Positions 10,192 through 22,699 are shown, counted from the first letter of the stretch. The stretch: 64,000 nucleotides of DNA from Isoetes taiwanensis (GCA_021234155.1 JAJEKV010000015.1:10252101-10316100); one strand, 5' to 3'. Program-made: numbers and translations. The notes: a model not told the origin generated them from the sequence alone.

Positions 10192-10653
10192 AAACACGAG
10201 AACGGAGGGTTGTTCTTCAAATCCGTAAGAAACAGGGGCAGAGCAAGAAGTAGTGACATTTGCAAATCCGCAACTCCAATATCCTGCTCAAATCTAAACT
10301 TCTGGGCAATCTCAAGGAAACTTGCCATCCCTCAAACCCTCCCTGCTTGCAAGAGTCAGCATAAAAACCTTAGAATCAACCCGGAAAACAAGACCGGAAT
10401 TTGGACCAAACGCCGGCTTACGTTTGGTAGCCGGCCGGATTTCGGGGTTTCCGGCCGGTCGGTGCGCCGCCTGCCGGTTTACCGGCTGGAAACCCCTCAA
10501 TCCGGAGGGTTTGAGGGATGGCAAGTTTCCTTGAGATTGCCCAGAAGTTTAGATTTGAGCAGGATATTGGACTTGCGGATTTGCAAATGTCACTACTTCT
10601 TGCTCCGCCCCTGTTTCTTACGGATTTGAAGAACAACCCTCCGTTCCCGTGTT
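10192..10653. repeat. Large near-perfect inverted repeat (about 150-bp arms, 160-bp GC-rich loop)
   Basis: Left arm 10192-10342 and right arm 10503-10653 are reverse complements with only about three mismatches. The loop is rich in CCGG/GCCGG and holds a smaller inverted repeat (GGGGTTTCCGGCCGGT facing ACCGGCTGGAAACCCC). It could fold into a long hairpin. It abuts the preceding foldback element, and a GGAATTTGGACCAAACG phrase in its loop recurs near 11096. Confidence 0.8.
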
Positions 10654-11127
10654 TGTGAGCTCTGAATGTCTGAGATTTATGCATGGAAGACTTTACCGAT
10701 CCGCAGAGGATGGGCTACCGATGATCTATACCGAAGCTATGGAAGCTATGGACTCTTCTCCGCCCTTGTTCTGTTCTACCCCTGTTTATGGATCTGAAGA
10801 ACAGATATGTTTTTTGTGGATCTGAAGAACAGGGGAACTCGAAGTCGCTCTGAATCTTTGCTGCCGATGAAGCTATGACGGAACTGAAGCTATGAGGAAG
10901 CTATGGCTATGGCAAAACTGAAGCTCCCATCTGAGGCTATGGCGGAACTGAAGCTCCGACGAAGTTCTGAAACGCTGGAGCTCTGCTGCTCGTCGCCGGC
11001 CAGTGCTGCAAGGGAAGTTATGGCGGCGCTCCAAGCGACACCACTAGCACCCGAAAACCCAAAAATTACCCATAATGAAAATAGAGAATAATCGAGGAAT
11101 TTGGACCAAACGGCGGTTTACGTGTTC
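10654..11127. repeat. Repeat-derived stretch with GAAGCTATGG-type short repeats
   Basis: Contains several imperfect copies of GAAGCTATGG/GAACTGAAGC between 10730 and 10960. It is bounded by the inverted repeat and by the second 105-bp repeat copy. A 62-codon frame at 10903-11091 simply reads these repeats. Confidence 0.45.
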
Positions 11128-11232
11128 GGGTAATTTAATCAGTGTTGGGAAAACTTCTTAGGTCCCATGGGAAAATTTCCTATGGTTGTTTTGACTAGTA
11201 GGATATTTTATGTTTAGAGCTAGAATTTTCTA
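11128..11232 (+). repeat. 105-bp direct repeat, copy 2
   Basis: Partner of 9888-9992, offset by exactly 1240 bp, about 93 percent identical by eye. Confidence 0.8.
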
Positions 11233-11289
11233 TTATCTTAATAGAAAACCTTAAGAAAACTTGCCGAAATTCTTTTTACGTTACATTAT

Positions 11290-13140
11290 TCTTGAAGGGC
11301 TTGCATGAAAACAGACAGCGATAGTGGATACGACGTTTACGTCCCGGCTACGAAGGCTAGAGCAAAGCTCTGTAGCTCGAGAGCTGGATTACAGGAGCTA
11401 AGGGAGGCTATATTCCAACAGGGTAAAGGTCTTCATGCAGGTGCTCACGAAAAACTGTATCAAAATATAGATAAGTTGGCACGACATAGACAATGCCAGC
11501 AAGAGTTGAGCTCTCAGCTTCAGAAGGCAAAGGCCACCCCATGTACCTTGGAGGCCGAACATGTTCAAATGTCCAAGTGACGTCAATCTAGACAAGCACC
11601 ACGTCAGTCCACGTCGCCATGCCCTCAATGCCAACCACAGCCCAAACCTCCTAGAGAGCAGATAGTGTCTGCTGACACAGTCAACTTTGACTCGAGGATC
11701 AGAAAGCTCCAGAAGTTCAGACGGAGAAGCCATAATATGGTGGTCCATGGCCTGCCAGAGGAAGCAGAGCAAAACCTCATCGAACACCTCCAGATGTTGG
11801 TCATCGCTCGTATGACGTTCTTGCTCTTGCACATTGTTAGGGCACGCTGCCATGGTGTTCAATGCCCTGAACGCCCCCATATCATCACATTCACAGTCGT
11901 GGATGCGCAAATACGAGGAGCTACATTGCGCTAGGGCAAGCAGTTGAAGGGGACGTTCCTATATGTTAACCAAGATCTCACTCTAGCACATCAAGAGTCC
12001 CGCATACATGAGCTAGCCCACGTAAAGAGCATGACTATCAAGGGGGAGCCGTAGAACTTGTCTGAGGCAAGATGTTGATCTTCCAACCATCAAACGCCAC
12101 TGCAGACCTCAGGGTCCTTTTGCCTAATCTCCCTTGATCATGCTTCTATGCTGCCCACTCCAGCTCCACGCCCTACTCCGATTGTCTAGCCTGCCACTGT
12201 CCATGCGCTGCATGTTGTTTCCACTGCTTTCGCCTCTCGCTCTGCCGCCACAACTGAATTTGCATTTGCATCTACTACCAACAAATAGGAATTGTGCCTC
12301 CGCGTGGTCTCCTAGAATTGTCGGGGTTTTCCATGATAAAAGGGAGATAGTCTTAACTCTATTGTTGTGGATATCATTTTTCTCATGGAGACATGGGAGC
12401 ATGCAGGTTACAGGCTACCCGACCTACTGGGCCACCAACATTACTCAGTCTTCAATAACTACAGAGAAAAGCAAAGACACGGTGGGTTGCCTACTGTTAC
12501 CAGACAACCTTGCCACAATCAATCTCCCTACACAAGGCAGATAGGCACAACTCTTGCATGGGTGCGGGTGCAAAATTGCAATGGCAACCCTCTCTTTGTG
12601 GCACCTCCTACTTCCCACAGAAAGCAACTTTGACCACACGCATTTGGATATGGATAGGCTGGACCCCTATGTCGATCTATATGATGACAGACAATAGCAT
12701 AAGCAGTTGGGAAGTATCATATCCCTTGGACAATTCAATGCATGCACAGAGGTGGAACAACCCACGAGTTTTGGCCCCTTGACTGACAATATGTTGCAGC
12801 TATGCCCTACAGAAGGGGCTTGGCCACGGGCATTAGATGACAGTCAGTTCATACGCTATGGTAGGCAGTTATTGCAATGGACTGGCATAGTGGTTGTTCT
12901 CCCGCAAATGCACTTGCAGGTAGAAGAACCAGGGGGATGGATCCAGTATGGTGGACTATGTGTTGGTGGTTGATCATCATCCCAAAACCTTCTGTGAAGG
13001 GTGCTCAGAATATTGGGAAGCCATGTCAAGAAAGACTTTGTCAGTGCTGCCAAGTGGGAGCAACTGAAGATGGATGTCACACTTTTTAGAGCCTCCAACA
13101 TATGATGAAATTCTGACACACTACGCTAAGTTGGTTAGGC
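11290..13140 (+). mobile_element. LINE (L1-like, lineage 1), 5' half, decayed
   Basis: A frame from 11305 with several stops reads a coiled-coil-like start (KLYQNIDKLARHRQCQQELS). It then reads an L1 ORF1 RNA-binding block with HNMVVHGLPEE near 11735, and after a stop KGTFLYVNQDLTLAHQESR near 11945-12000, which is the Transposase_22/ORF1p layout. From about 12310, broken frames read a WNCRGF-like start, FLMETWE and GGLP, the beginning of an ORF2 endonuclease. After about 12650 similarity is lost. The stops and shifts show it is dead. Relatives in the window are the copies at 13343-15202, 26785-37745, 47090-50650 and 53130-54260. Confidence 0.6.
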
Positions 13141-13325
13141 CTGACTAGCTTCTACATGTGATATTGAGCACGAATTCAATACCTTCACGAGGTCATGGAT
13201 ATGTTGGCTCATACCTTCATACATATGTGGGCTTAGCTATATATTTGGACAATCACCTGACATGTCCATATTTCATGATGTATATCTCTACAGTTTTTTT
13301 ATTGGTACGTTGTGCTCTTCAAATT

Positions 13326-13342
13326 AAACTACACTCCTTTTT
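13326..13342. repeat. 17-bp target-site duplication, left copy
   Basis: AAACTACACTCCTTTTT, repeated at 15203-15219 on the other side of the LINE. The T run merges with the poly(T) tract. Confidence 0.8.
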
Positions 13343-15202
13343 TTTTTTTTTTTTTGAAGAATGGCAAACTTTATTGAAACTCCAAGCCAAAAGCAAAATA
13401 CAAATGCAGAGGCGGGAATAAAGTCTCAGAGGATAATCATGATCCACTGAGTAGAACCACCAGCCTATGCATAAGACAGCACACTCAAGTAGGACTCAAA
13501 TATCAACTGTCGCTTGGCAGGAGCAAGCGAAGAACAATGGTATGCCTTAGCGATTCTAGCTTGTGTGTCCTGGAGGACAATTGCAGGAGGAATATCCAAA
13601 CCCTGAAAGATACACAGTCTTCTGCGCTTCCAGATGGACCACAACAACCATCCTGATGCTAAATGAAATGCTTGGCTCCACAACTTACTCCAAGCATCCG
13701 GATAAATAGCCAGAAGCACTTGCTTACTTGTCAATGTCACATGAAAAAGAGAAAGCAGCCAAGACCAAACAGGCTGGAGATGGACACATAAAAAGAAACA
13801 ATGCTCAATGGTCTCGTCCCTTTGCTTGCACAGTGGGCAGAGTGCTGACACTCGAGGATCAAATCTGTGGACAAGCACATTCACACGAGGGCATCTGTGA
13901 AGAATCTGCCACCAAAGCACCGCCACCTTAGGATGGAGTAGTTTATCCCAAGCCCAAGTCCACATATGTCTCCAATTAGGAGGTGAAAGCTGAAGGGACC
14001 ACCTAGTGGATGGCGGAAAGATATCACTGTTGACAAGCAGCTTATACATAGAGTTCACAAGCCTATGCTCGTGAACACTCTGGTGGGAAACCCACATGCA
14101 CCCTTCAATAGCCTCTGGAGCACTTTTGCCAAATAGGTCTGCCCCATCGAGACAATGAGAATTTTGTTTGAAAGATTTGCCATGTCGCTAACTGGCCAGA
14201 GTCATACCATGCCGCAACTGTCCAAATTCCTGCTAACCTCCAACGCCGTTGAGTTAATGGATGAACCGAGGCACAAAGTGGAAGATTATTTTCCACAGGT
14301 ATCCACCAACAAGGGGCACTCAACTGATGACATGCAACAAGATCAATACGAAATAGGGTCCGTGTTGTCTCCCAAGACTCCAGCAAGCCTTTCAAAAAAG
14401 GAGAGGCATTAGGAAAAGGGCATAGCTGATAAAAGAGACTCCAAGGAAGAAGCAGTTTTAATGAAGCTTTCCCAAAAGGAACACAATGTGCAAGTGACTG
14501 CACTCACCAACCGCATTCCAGGTGAGTCAACCATATCCTTGAGGATCCTCCAAATGAATTTAGAAATTAGAATCTTACTCTGCAAATAGAAGTCTGTCAT
14601 CCCAAAACCGCCTGCAAATTTTGGCTTGGTGCATTTGGACCATGCAACCTTGACCACAACATGCTCCTCAGTCCCATCCCAAATAAAATTACGGACGATA
14701 GTAACAATCACCTGAAATTTTGACTGAGAAGCCAGAAGGGCAGATGCCATATAGACATGGGAATTACTTAAAACATGCTTAGCAACAGTTATTCGCGCTG
14801 GCAGAGAGAGCTTAGCAGTATTCCACCAAAATAAATGCTTACGCAACCCTTCTATGATAATATCCGAAGCATCAGAGGTAGAAATATGAATGCCCACAGG
14901 AATACCAAGAAGTTTAGTAGCCTTCCCATGAGGAAGCACCTTCCAAGGAAACTCTGCAACACAAGGAGGCACAACCCCATCAAGCGTCCATAATGCAGAA
15001 CACTTTGGCCAACCAACAAGAACTCCAGATGCTAAAGAGAAAGTATCAAGAAGAAGCTTTGCATTCTGAAGATTGTCCGTATCCGCAACAAGAAAGAGGA
15101 ACGTGTCATCAGCATATTGGTTACAAATCTCCTGTGAACCATCCTCCATACTCAACCCCTGCACTATCCCATCCTGCACGGCCTTAGCAAATAGCAAATA
15201 GC
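13343..15202 (-). mobile_element. LINE lineage 1, 5'-truncated insertion with target duplication
   Basis: A T-rich tract at the left end is the poly(A) tail of a minus-strand element. Reading leftwards from about 15197 there is reverse transcriptase with NQYADDTFLFL (near 15123-15106), the LLGIPVGIH block and the RVT zinc motif CPLCKQRDETIEHCFFLC near 13790-13840. The protein is cut into frames 15197-14409, 14503-14105 and 14097-13465 by shifts. Flanking copies of AAACTACACTCCTTTTT at 13326-13342 and 15203-15219 are a 17-bp target duplication. The endonuclease and ORF1 are missing through 5' truncation, and a GCAAATA duplication sits at the truncated end. Confidence 0.85.
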
Positions 15203-15219
15203 AAACTACACTCCTTTTT
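15203..15219. repeat. 17-bp target-site duplication, right copy
   Basis: Matches 13326-13342. It marks the 5' end of the truncated LINE. Confidence 0.8.
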
Positions 15220-16395
15220 ATTCAAAAAGAAAAAATAACAAAAGTAAACCCAATATGCCATGTAAACATTATCAACACAAGTTCAAAAATAACAAACATT
15301 CAAGCACTAGAACTACTATTTTGATGAAGTCAGCAGTTTTCCAAAACGAAAAAACATTCAACTGAGGTAAGTTAATTTCCTTATATCCATCTAATTTTTA
15401 GGAGCAGAAAGACCTCTGTTATATGCACCTAGTTTGTTCCACATATTTGTTTGGCAAACAAAACGTAGAAATCTCTGGTTACTCTAGAGGATGCTCTGAG
15501 GAATGGACGCCTTATGTACACCTGAACAAATGCAAAAAGAAATATTAACACAACATAAAAGAATGAACCTTTGTTTTAAAAATGGATACAGAAGAAACTC
15601 AAGTTGCAGGAGAGCAAATGAGAATTTCAAAGGAACACTGCCACTGCAACAAACGACGATTATTGACCAAAACCATTTCTTTACCTGATGTGATCGCTGA
15701 AACATGGCCACAAATGCGGTCTGTTCAATTATATGAAAATAGAAAGCGAGTCTACAAAGGTAAGAGTTTCCGTTTTATGGCATCAATAAGTAAAAATCTA
15801 TAGGCAGCATGCCCGATTACACTAATATTAAAAGCGAGTTTGCAGAGACAGGAGTTTCTTTAAAAAGAGACATATGCTAAAAAAAGAATCCTATACCTTT
15901 TATACCTTGCAGACATCAAATGAATCAAAGGGTTTTGTTTTCCACGCAGCAATCCTTGAAGTTTAACCCCACCTGATAGTAAGCAAAGTACGATATGCCC
16001 GGCAGGCAATCAAAATTACTTATAAATGAACCAAAATGCATAAAAAGGGCAAGCTGAAAATGCACCTAATTTGCCTAAGTTTTGCTAGTCCTTGCTCGAA
16101 TATTTTAAGGGGGGTAAGTCAAATGGGGTGGATTTGACCCCATCTTGACCTGCATTGAAGGGTTGAAAGGCTATGAGAGGGAATATCAGCTGTAATATAC
16201 CCCAAACTAATGGTCACCAAAATTTGAGAGACACCCCAATCTAAACTATATATGTGATGAGACATTATTTCGTTCGAAAATGCTTTTCTACAAAATTTTG
16301 ATTAAGAAAAAAACGTGCAATAAAAAATAGGTTATTTCCATGCGTTTTAACTATGCTAATTATGTGCATAGCTAGAACATCGTTCACCGTGACCT
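15220..16395. other. Intergenic stretch, nothing recognised
   Basis: AT-rich, pre-existing target sequence of the neighbouring LINEs. No reliable frame, RNA or repeat structure is seen. Confidence 0.45.
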
Positions 16396-18660
16396 ATTTT
16401 TTTTTTCTTTGATGAAAGGGCCCTTTTAATTAATTATCAAAAACAATACATAGAGAAAAGAAGTCTACCAAGGATGATTTAATCCTTGATATGCCATAAA
16501 CATTAATAGAACCAATAGCACTATAAATAACCATAGGAAGAAAAATACTGATTAAATTGTCTTGCACAAAACTGTACTGCCAAAAAAGAAAGGAATTCTC
16601 TGAAGCACTTGTAAAATTTAAATGAGCCGACAAATGATTCTGAATGCCAAAATTGATTATGTACATGAATTGTAACCTCGAGCAGGACTCCATAACAAGA
16701 TTTTCAGACCACATCATATGGAGCAGTATCTTCTGATTGGAACCACACATACTCTTCAACCATGTCACCAATTCCAAGCTCCAAGAGCACAGGGAGAGAC
16801 TGCCATGATATATCAGTCCAGTTATGGATATAAACCATGATCCAAAGGAAGTGGAAATTTATGCTAGCAATGGCAGTAGTCCCCTCTACCACAAATCTGC
16901 CCACATGGAAAAGATAATTGTTCTTAAAAGCTTTGAACTGTTGAGGAGACATAAATGGTCTGAAAAAAAACAGCAAAATATTAAGCATTTAAGCCTGGTA
17001 GTCATCCAACAGAATGTCTTTGAATTTGGCTACCATAGTGCCAATGTTTAGTGGAGGAATATGCTGATCAAGGATAGCAAGTTGGATCCAAGCCTCATTG
17101 TCATAGATCTTATCAAACTGGGCATGGCCATTAAGCAAACTTGTCAAGAGATTGAGCAAATATGAAATCAGGGAAATCATTAGAGCAGATTTGAATATGT
17201 CTAGACTGGAAGAAATTGAAATGACCAATAAAATGACCAAAAGCAAGGCATCTTCTATCAAAGTTTTCTCCTTTCTTAGACCTATGAAACATGGCACAAT
17301 TAATTAGCTCAACCGTGAAAAGGTATTTCAAACTGGAAATACTCATATTCCTTTTCCCTAATGTAATAGCGTTTCTAAACTTCCAAATGCTCCATATGGC
17401 AATCTGCATGAACGTGTTAAGGAAAATATTGTTCCCTTTGAGCATTTGATAAATATTGCAGACTAGAGGAATTATGTAACCACTTTCCTGCATGGTATTT
17501 CTAGCCTAGAAAGGATTAACATTAGGACATTAAAAAATATGGCTAGAAGATTCTGGCTGTCCTCTGCACATCTCACAGGTGGTTTCAAATAAGAGATCAG
17601 TATCTCTCAATCTTTTGACAATAAATCATTTAGAAGGGATAGCTAGGTGTAGGGCCATCCAAGAATGGAGCTGGATTTTAGGCTAACAATGAGTTTTCCA
17701 ATTCTTCCTTAGGATTCTAACAAATTCATTTGTAGCAATATTCCATTTAGCAGATTGCTTCGGAGGTTTAGGCTCACACATAGCCCTGTAGGATTTGGAA
17801 ACACTATAGGTATTAACTGTCCATTGAGATCAGTTGGGGGATTCAGTGATATTGCAGATTGCAATGCCATTCAGGCAAGCCATGATATGCTTGTATAGAA
17901 TTTTGTTTGCCTACGAGGCAATACCAATGGATTGCATTTCACTCCAATATCTCCACCTTCTTGCATACCAAAGATCAGACAAAATGGAGATCTTTGCATT
18001 CTCCCATTTTCTATAACTTTTAGGGTGCTCTTCAGCCAGGCAGGAATAACCATTCTTAGAAAAGACAGTTGACCAGAAAATATAGAAGGAGCCACTATCT
18101 TCCCCTAAAGGTTTGTGAGTGAAAGAGGTTACAACAGCATTCTAGACCTTGAACAAGTTCCTCACTAATTTAGAAGTATTAGGAGCAGCACTGAAAGTTT
18201 GATGGACTGAATCTGGGAAAAAATGTTTACAATTTTTCCTGCTGAATGGAAGACTTCTATGCGACCAATATTTGATGAACTTAATAGCAGGGGAATGATA
18301 TCCACTAATAGCTTTCCATATGGATTTGGCACCTAGCGTCTAGGCTTGAGTAAAGAGATTTTTGCAGCCAAGCCCCCCTTGGTCTTTGTCATGACTAATC
18401 TCCTTCCAATTTAGATAATGCATTCTTGACCAAATAAAGTCTCTAACACATCTTTCAATCATATTATAGGATTTTTGATCAGCAATCAAGATATACGAGA
18501 AGTAAATGTGAGTGCTAGCTAGAATAGAGTTAGCCACAATAATTCTGCCAGCTTTAGACAAGGTCTTGCTTATTCCACTAACTTTTCTCGTAATTATGTT
18601 GATAATGTTATCCCAAGCCCCTTTGGAAGAGTTATTAATCCCAATAGGGAGCCCAAGAAG
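16396..18660 (-). mobile_element. LINE lineage 2, 3' part, decayed and split by the copia element
   Basis: A T run at 16397-16407 marks the 3' tail of a minus-strand LINE. Leftward frames give a tail block with IWSIWKFRNAITL (near 17390) and, at 18690-18340, a post-RT block with SKAGRIIVANSILASTH. Both match the plus-strand LINE at 29495-36637, which has SKAGRAILANSVIASTH. Many shifts and stops are present. It breaks off at 18660 exactly where the copia 5' LTR begins. The missing upstream coding resumes at 25807, where joining restores the phrase DTITLLGLPIG. Confidence 0.7.
18656..18660. repeat. Copia target-site duplication, left copy
   Basis: AGAAG directly before the 5' LTR; the same 5 bp follow the 3' LTR at 25802-25806. 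Confidence 0.75.
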
Positions 18661-18970
18661 TGTCGAGATATATGATACCGAGATCACCATCTTGCTGCTA
18701 GACGTGATGTATCAGCACTTACAGCACTTATAGCACTTACAGCACTAAGCACCTTATCAGAGTCTAGCAACGACCCACCACTTGTCATAATTAGCGACGG
18801 CATAATTAGGAGTGGTTGGTGACGGGAGCAATTAATATTGCCTGCCCTTTGTATATCTTGTATTCTCACATACGTTCAATACAATTTCAATTTGCCTTTG
18901 TTTTGGGAGCTTGCGCTCTCGGATATTGGTGTGCATCCCCTTCTCTCCCTTTCTTGGTGCAACCTTGACA
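18661..18970 (+). repeat. 5' LTR of the Ty1/copia element (310 bp)
   Basis: Begins TGTCGAG and ends CTTGACA. It aligns with the LTR at 25492-25801 over its full 310 bp with five differences, all transitions (about 98.4 percent identity). TTGTATATCTTG and the end TACAATTTCAATTTGCC look like the polyadenylation/R region. Confidence 0.95.
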
Positions 18971-18982
18971 TGGTATCAGAGC
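18971..18982 (+). promoter_or_regulatory. Primer-binding site, initiator-Met tRNA type
   Basis: TGGTATCAGAGC begins immediately after the LTR and is the standard plant copia primer site complementary to the 3' end of tRNA-iMet. Confidence 0.95.
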
Positions 18983-19020
18983 ACTAGGTGTGCTGAGATT
19001 GATTCAAGATCAACACAGCA

Positions 19021-20460
19021 ATGGAGAAGGATGCAAGCTACAACCAGATTACCTTCCCTGGCGGTCGTGTGATTCAAATCTTCGATGGCACAGGTTTTCA
19101 GCAATGGAAGAGAAGAATGACTCTCATTCTTAAGGCTGAAGGAGTTTGGGGAATTGTTAGTGGCCAAGAACCAGCACCTGAGCTTGCATCGGATGGCAAG
19201 AATAAATCTGTTCTTGATGCTTGGCAACGCCGGGATGACAAGGCTATGGCTACGATTGGGCTTTCTGTTGCCGAATCTCTTCTTGATGAGGTTCAGAAGG
19301 AGAACAGCCATGATTTATGGAATGCTCTCATCCAAGAGCATGAAAAGAAGACCCATACACAAATTGGGCATTTGTATGCTGAAGTGGTGAATATGCGCTG
19401 GGAAGAGACCGAGAGTCTTGACAAATTCGCAGACTGCATGAAGAACACCTTTCGGCAGATTGAAGCCTCTGGAGAAGAGAATAAGATCTCTCCTTCATTG
19501 CAATTATTCTTCTTTCTTAGATCCTTACCCAATTCTTTCCATGCTTTGCGCAGCAATCTCATGCAAATTGCCGACATGGATCTCAATCGTGCAATCACTT
19601 CCGTCAAGGAGGAGATCATGATGAGGAAGGATGCTGGGATTATCAAAGACGAGCACAATGCTTTCTTTGCAGGTCATTCTGAGCCTAAGTCCTATGCAAA
19701 AGGGAATGAGAAAGCTAAGAAAAAGAAGAATAACAATAGCAGCAATGCCTTCAAGGGTGCTGACAGCAAAGGCACAACATCCAAGCAGCATGTTTGTGAC
19801 TATTGCAAGAAAGGCAATCATACCGCAGCAGAGTGTAGGAAGAAGATGAAAGATCTTGAGCACAAACTGAAAGCTTTGGAGACAAACAAAGCTTCAGCCA
19901 ATGTGGCCCAAATTGTTGAAGAAGTAAGCGTAGCCAATGTGGTTCCTTGCAGCCCGGATTATGTTTATCTTTGTAAACAAGTGGCAGCCCCTCGCTCTAT
20001 CAAATTCATCATGGATTCTGGTGCTACAGCTCATATTAGTTGGCACAAAGATTGGTTTGAAAGTTTCAGACCCACCTCTTCCAATCACATTGTTCAAATC
20101 GGCGACAATAGTGAGCATCAAATCTGCGGAATGGGTGACATTCAAGTACCCACAAGTCTTGGTAATTTCACTCTAAAAGGGGTAATGTATGCTCCTACTT
20201 TGCGTAAAGATCTGATTTCTGTTGCACGTCTTACTGATATGGGCACAAGAGTTATCTTTGATAGTGACGACTGCATTGTTCGCAGCAAAGTTACAGGAAA
20301 GAGCGTTGCTCGTGCTATTCGTACGGGTAATCTCTACCATTTGGGCCAAGAATATGCTGACCAAGTTGTTCTTGTAGCTGCTGGTAATGGTACCTGTGAT
20401 CTGTGGCATAAGAGGCTTGGACACATCAGTCTTAAAGCAATCAATCAGCTGCCTCAACAT
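19021..20460 (+). pseudogene. Copia gag, protease and start of integrase
   Basis: The frame opens at ATG 19021, about 40 bp after the primer site, and runs 480 codons. Residues 1-230 are a copia gag (UBN2-like) with FDGTGFQQWKRRM and DLWNALIQEHE phrases. A Lys/Asn-rich linker follows, then a zinc knuckle C-x2-C-x4-H-x4-C near residues 259-272 (CDYCKKGNHTAAEC), then the aspartic protease site MDSGATAHIS near residue 331. The frame ends in the integrase N-terminal zinc finger at LWHKRLGHIS. There the HHCC motif is cut after its two histidines by foreign DNA beginning about 20458. The matching CEAC half is at 22745. Confidence 0.92.
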
Positions 20461-22699
20461 TAGAGTTTTTTTTAGGTCAATTAAGGGCCCTTACTCGATG
20501 CCACGTCAAATAATGCGCGGCCAATGGGAAAGCGAGCGTGTACAGGATTTTTATACCGAGGCTCTTAAGTGCTTTCCAGGTGTCATCTATACGTAGGTTC
20601 GGCAATGCACGTGCCTTTGGTGTGGGTGTCATATACGACAAAAACATTAATGACCTTTGCTCCCGCCCTCAACTCCTGTCTAGTTCATTCGAAGACTTAC
20701 ATCACAAATTTTTGCCAAGAGTGGCGGGATCGAATTGCACGCTCCCATTCATTTGGATAAAGCCGATGAGCTCCTCCTATTAGTACTTCTATTCCGTCAC
20801 TCCATAATATGTCAAATGCTCAAATCGAACTGTACACTCTCATTCAGTTGGGTAAAGTTATGTATTGTTTAGTTGCTTCATAATAGGTCAAAAAAATTAA
20901 ATGCTGATACATAATTTCTGTGGTCATTTGTTTTTTATAATGCATTAAGGAAAGCAAGGGGCAATGTAGAATGTGCATGCAAATTCTCAAGAATGCAAAT
21001 TTGATGTAGATTGGTTTAGCTTGTATGCTGAGTTGTTTGTTATTTCATTGCATTGTTTGTTATTTTATTTTATTGGTTTGCCAAACATGTCAAACAAAGA
21101 CTATTAATTCATTGTGTACTTTCAAAATATAGTAGCCACAGTGCGAACAAATGTCTTCCTTCTAAGAAGGAGACGTGCATTTCGCGACCGCGGACGTATG
21201 CAGATAATCCCAAGCCCAAAAGCGAGATCCTTAGCAAAGATGGCAGCAATTTAAGCACCTCAAAACCCCCGCTACGTCTCGAATTTATGGCATTCCGACA
21301 AGGCGCCGATCCTTTTTTTCGAAGTTCGATTCGGAAGCCAAGGATCGAGAAAAAGGAAAAAGGGGCAAGAAATTTGGGTCCGGATTGCGGGAAAATTGCA
21401 GCTTTAAACGCCATATTTGAGGCACTTACTCCGCCCCCAGATCCCCACAAGAAGGGGCAATCGAATTGGTTCTTAGAATGGCCAAATTTCGCGTAAAGCC
21501 CTTGCATCATCGTTAGAAATAATGAAATTGTTCACTGTGATGCAGAGGCCAGATCTAGAATTCAATCCATGGCAACTCGGAATCGTGCTGCACAGGCTTC
21601 TCTTTCATGGATCGACGAGACAGAGGCGGGAGGCAAAAACAGGGATCAGAGAGATTTTGGCGATGATATGGGACCGAAAGACAGGATCCACTTCACCTTC
21701 ACACTTCAGATCAAGTCCGGCATTTTGAACCTCTATCAGAGTGCAACAAAACGGAAAAAAATTTATGCTATAGTCACTTTGTAATTCCTCGGTTTTGTTT
21801 CCTGTAAAAGGAACACAAATCAGACCGTCGCTGCAGCACAGTGCATTCGAGGAGCAGAAGAGAAAATAAAAATATAAGCTTTGAAGAGAGGCCACAAATT
21901 CTTACCATGTCATGCCCTTCATTTCTCCGAGCTCTGTTAAATAAAATAAAAAGACCAATCAATATATTAGTCAATCGCCATAGCTGCCAAAACGAAGCTC
22001 AAAATTCAAGCTATTGGAAACTGCAAATGAAAATTACCAAGAAGTTAATTGTAGTAGCGAGACCCCAGTATTTGAGAGCGGCTAAACTATATGTGCACGC
22101 AGCCTTCTCCTCCTTATCATATGCCCTGCAACTGAAGGCATGCATGCAAGAATCTGGAAGCGCCTTCATTTTTAAAGCACCCAGGACATTATCATCTCCC
22201 CCAAATCGAATACAACAAAAAAAATACTTCCAACGGTTTGCTAGAATGTTACTGTGCAGAAGAAAAACATAGCCGAGATCTCTGTTTATACCTTTTCTTC
22301 TCTCCACCCTTTAAAATCTGGTTGGGTCTTCTCTCTTGAACAAAAAATCACCGTTTATTAGCACGCCATAAATCTTCTGGCGAAACCACCGCCCAAGACT
22401 CCATCGCCTAAAACTCCACCGCCCAAACTCCATCTCCAAATGCGACCATCGCCTGCAACACAAATTTCCCCCAATTTTTCCGCTGGAGCCATGTCCCAAT
22501 TTCTCCCAATTTTCCCGCCATAGACCCATGTTATTATTACTGTGCTATTTTGCTATTAATAAAATTAGAAGCAGTTATTAATAGGACAAAAAAGTCTTTA
22601 TAGGTTCGGGATGGCATTTTGCCCAAGGCTACAGGCTCGGCATCGATGACATGGCATTTCTTAGAAGGTCCTTATTTGATCTCATATATCCTCTAATGC
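20458..22699. mobile_element. 2.2-kb insertion inside copia pol, TIR-like ends, possible gene-capturing DNA transposon
   Basis: The left end reads CATTAGAG, followed by a T run and AGGTCAATTAAGGGCCC. The right end read in reverse gives CATTAGAG followed by ATATATGAGATCAAATAAGGACC, so the ends are imperfect inverted repeats of roughly 50 bp. A clean long target duplication is not visible; the flanks CCTCAACAT and CCTCTAATG are only weakly alike. The interior carries minus-strand stretches with good splice signals (for example GTAAGAATT near 21905 and GTAATTTTC near 22040) and GC-richer exon-like segments, as in Pack-type elements. No transposase is recognised. Removing it rejoins the integrase zinc finger. 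Confidence 0.6.

Noticed and set aside
20458-22699. Mutator origin with a 9-bp target duplication for the copia insert
   Set aside because: The 9-bp flanks CCTCAACAT and CCTCTAATG differ at too many positions; the class is left open.
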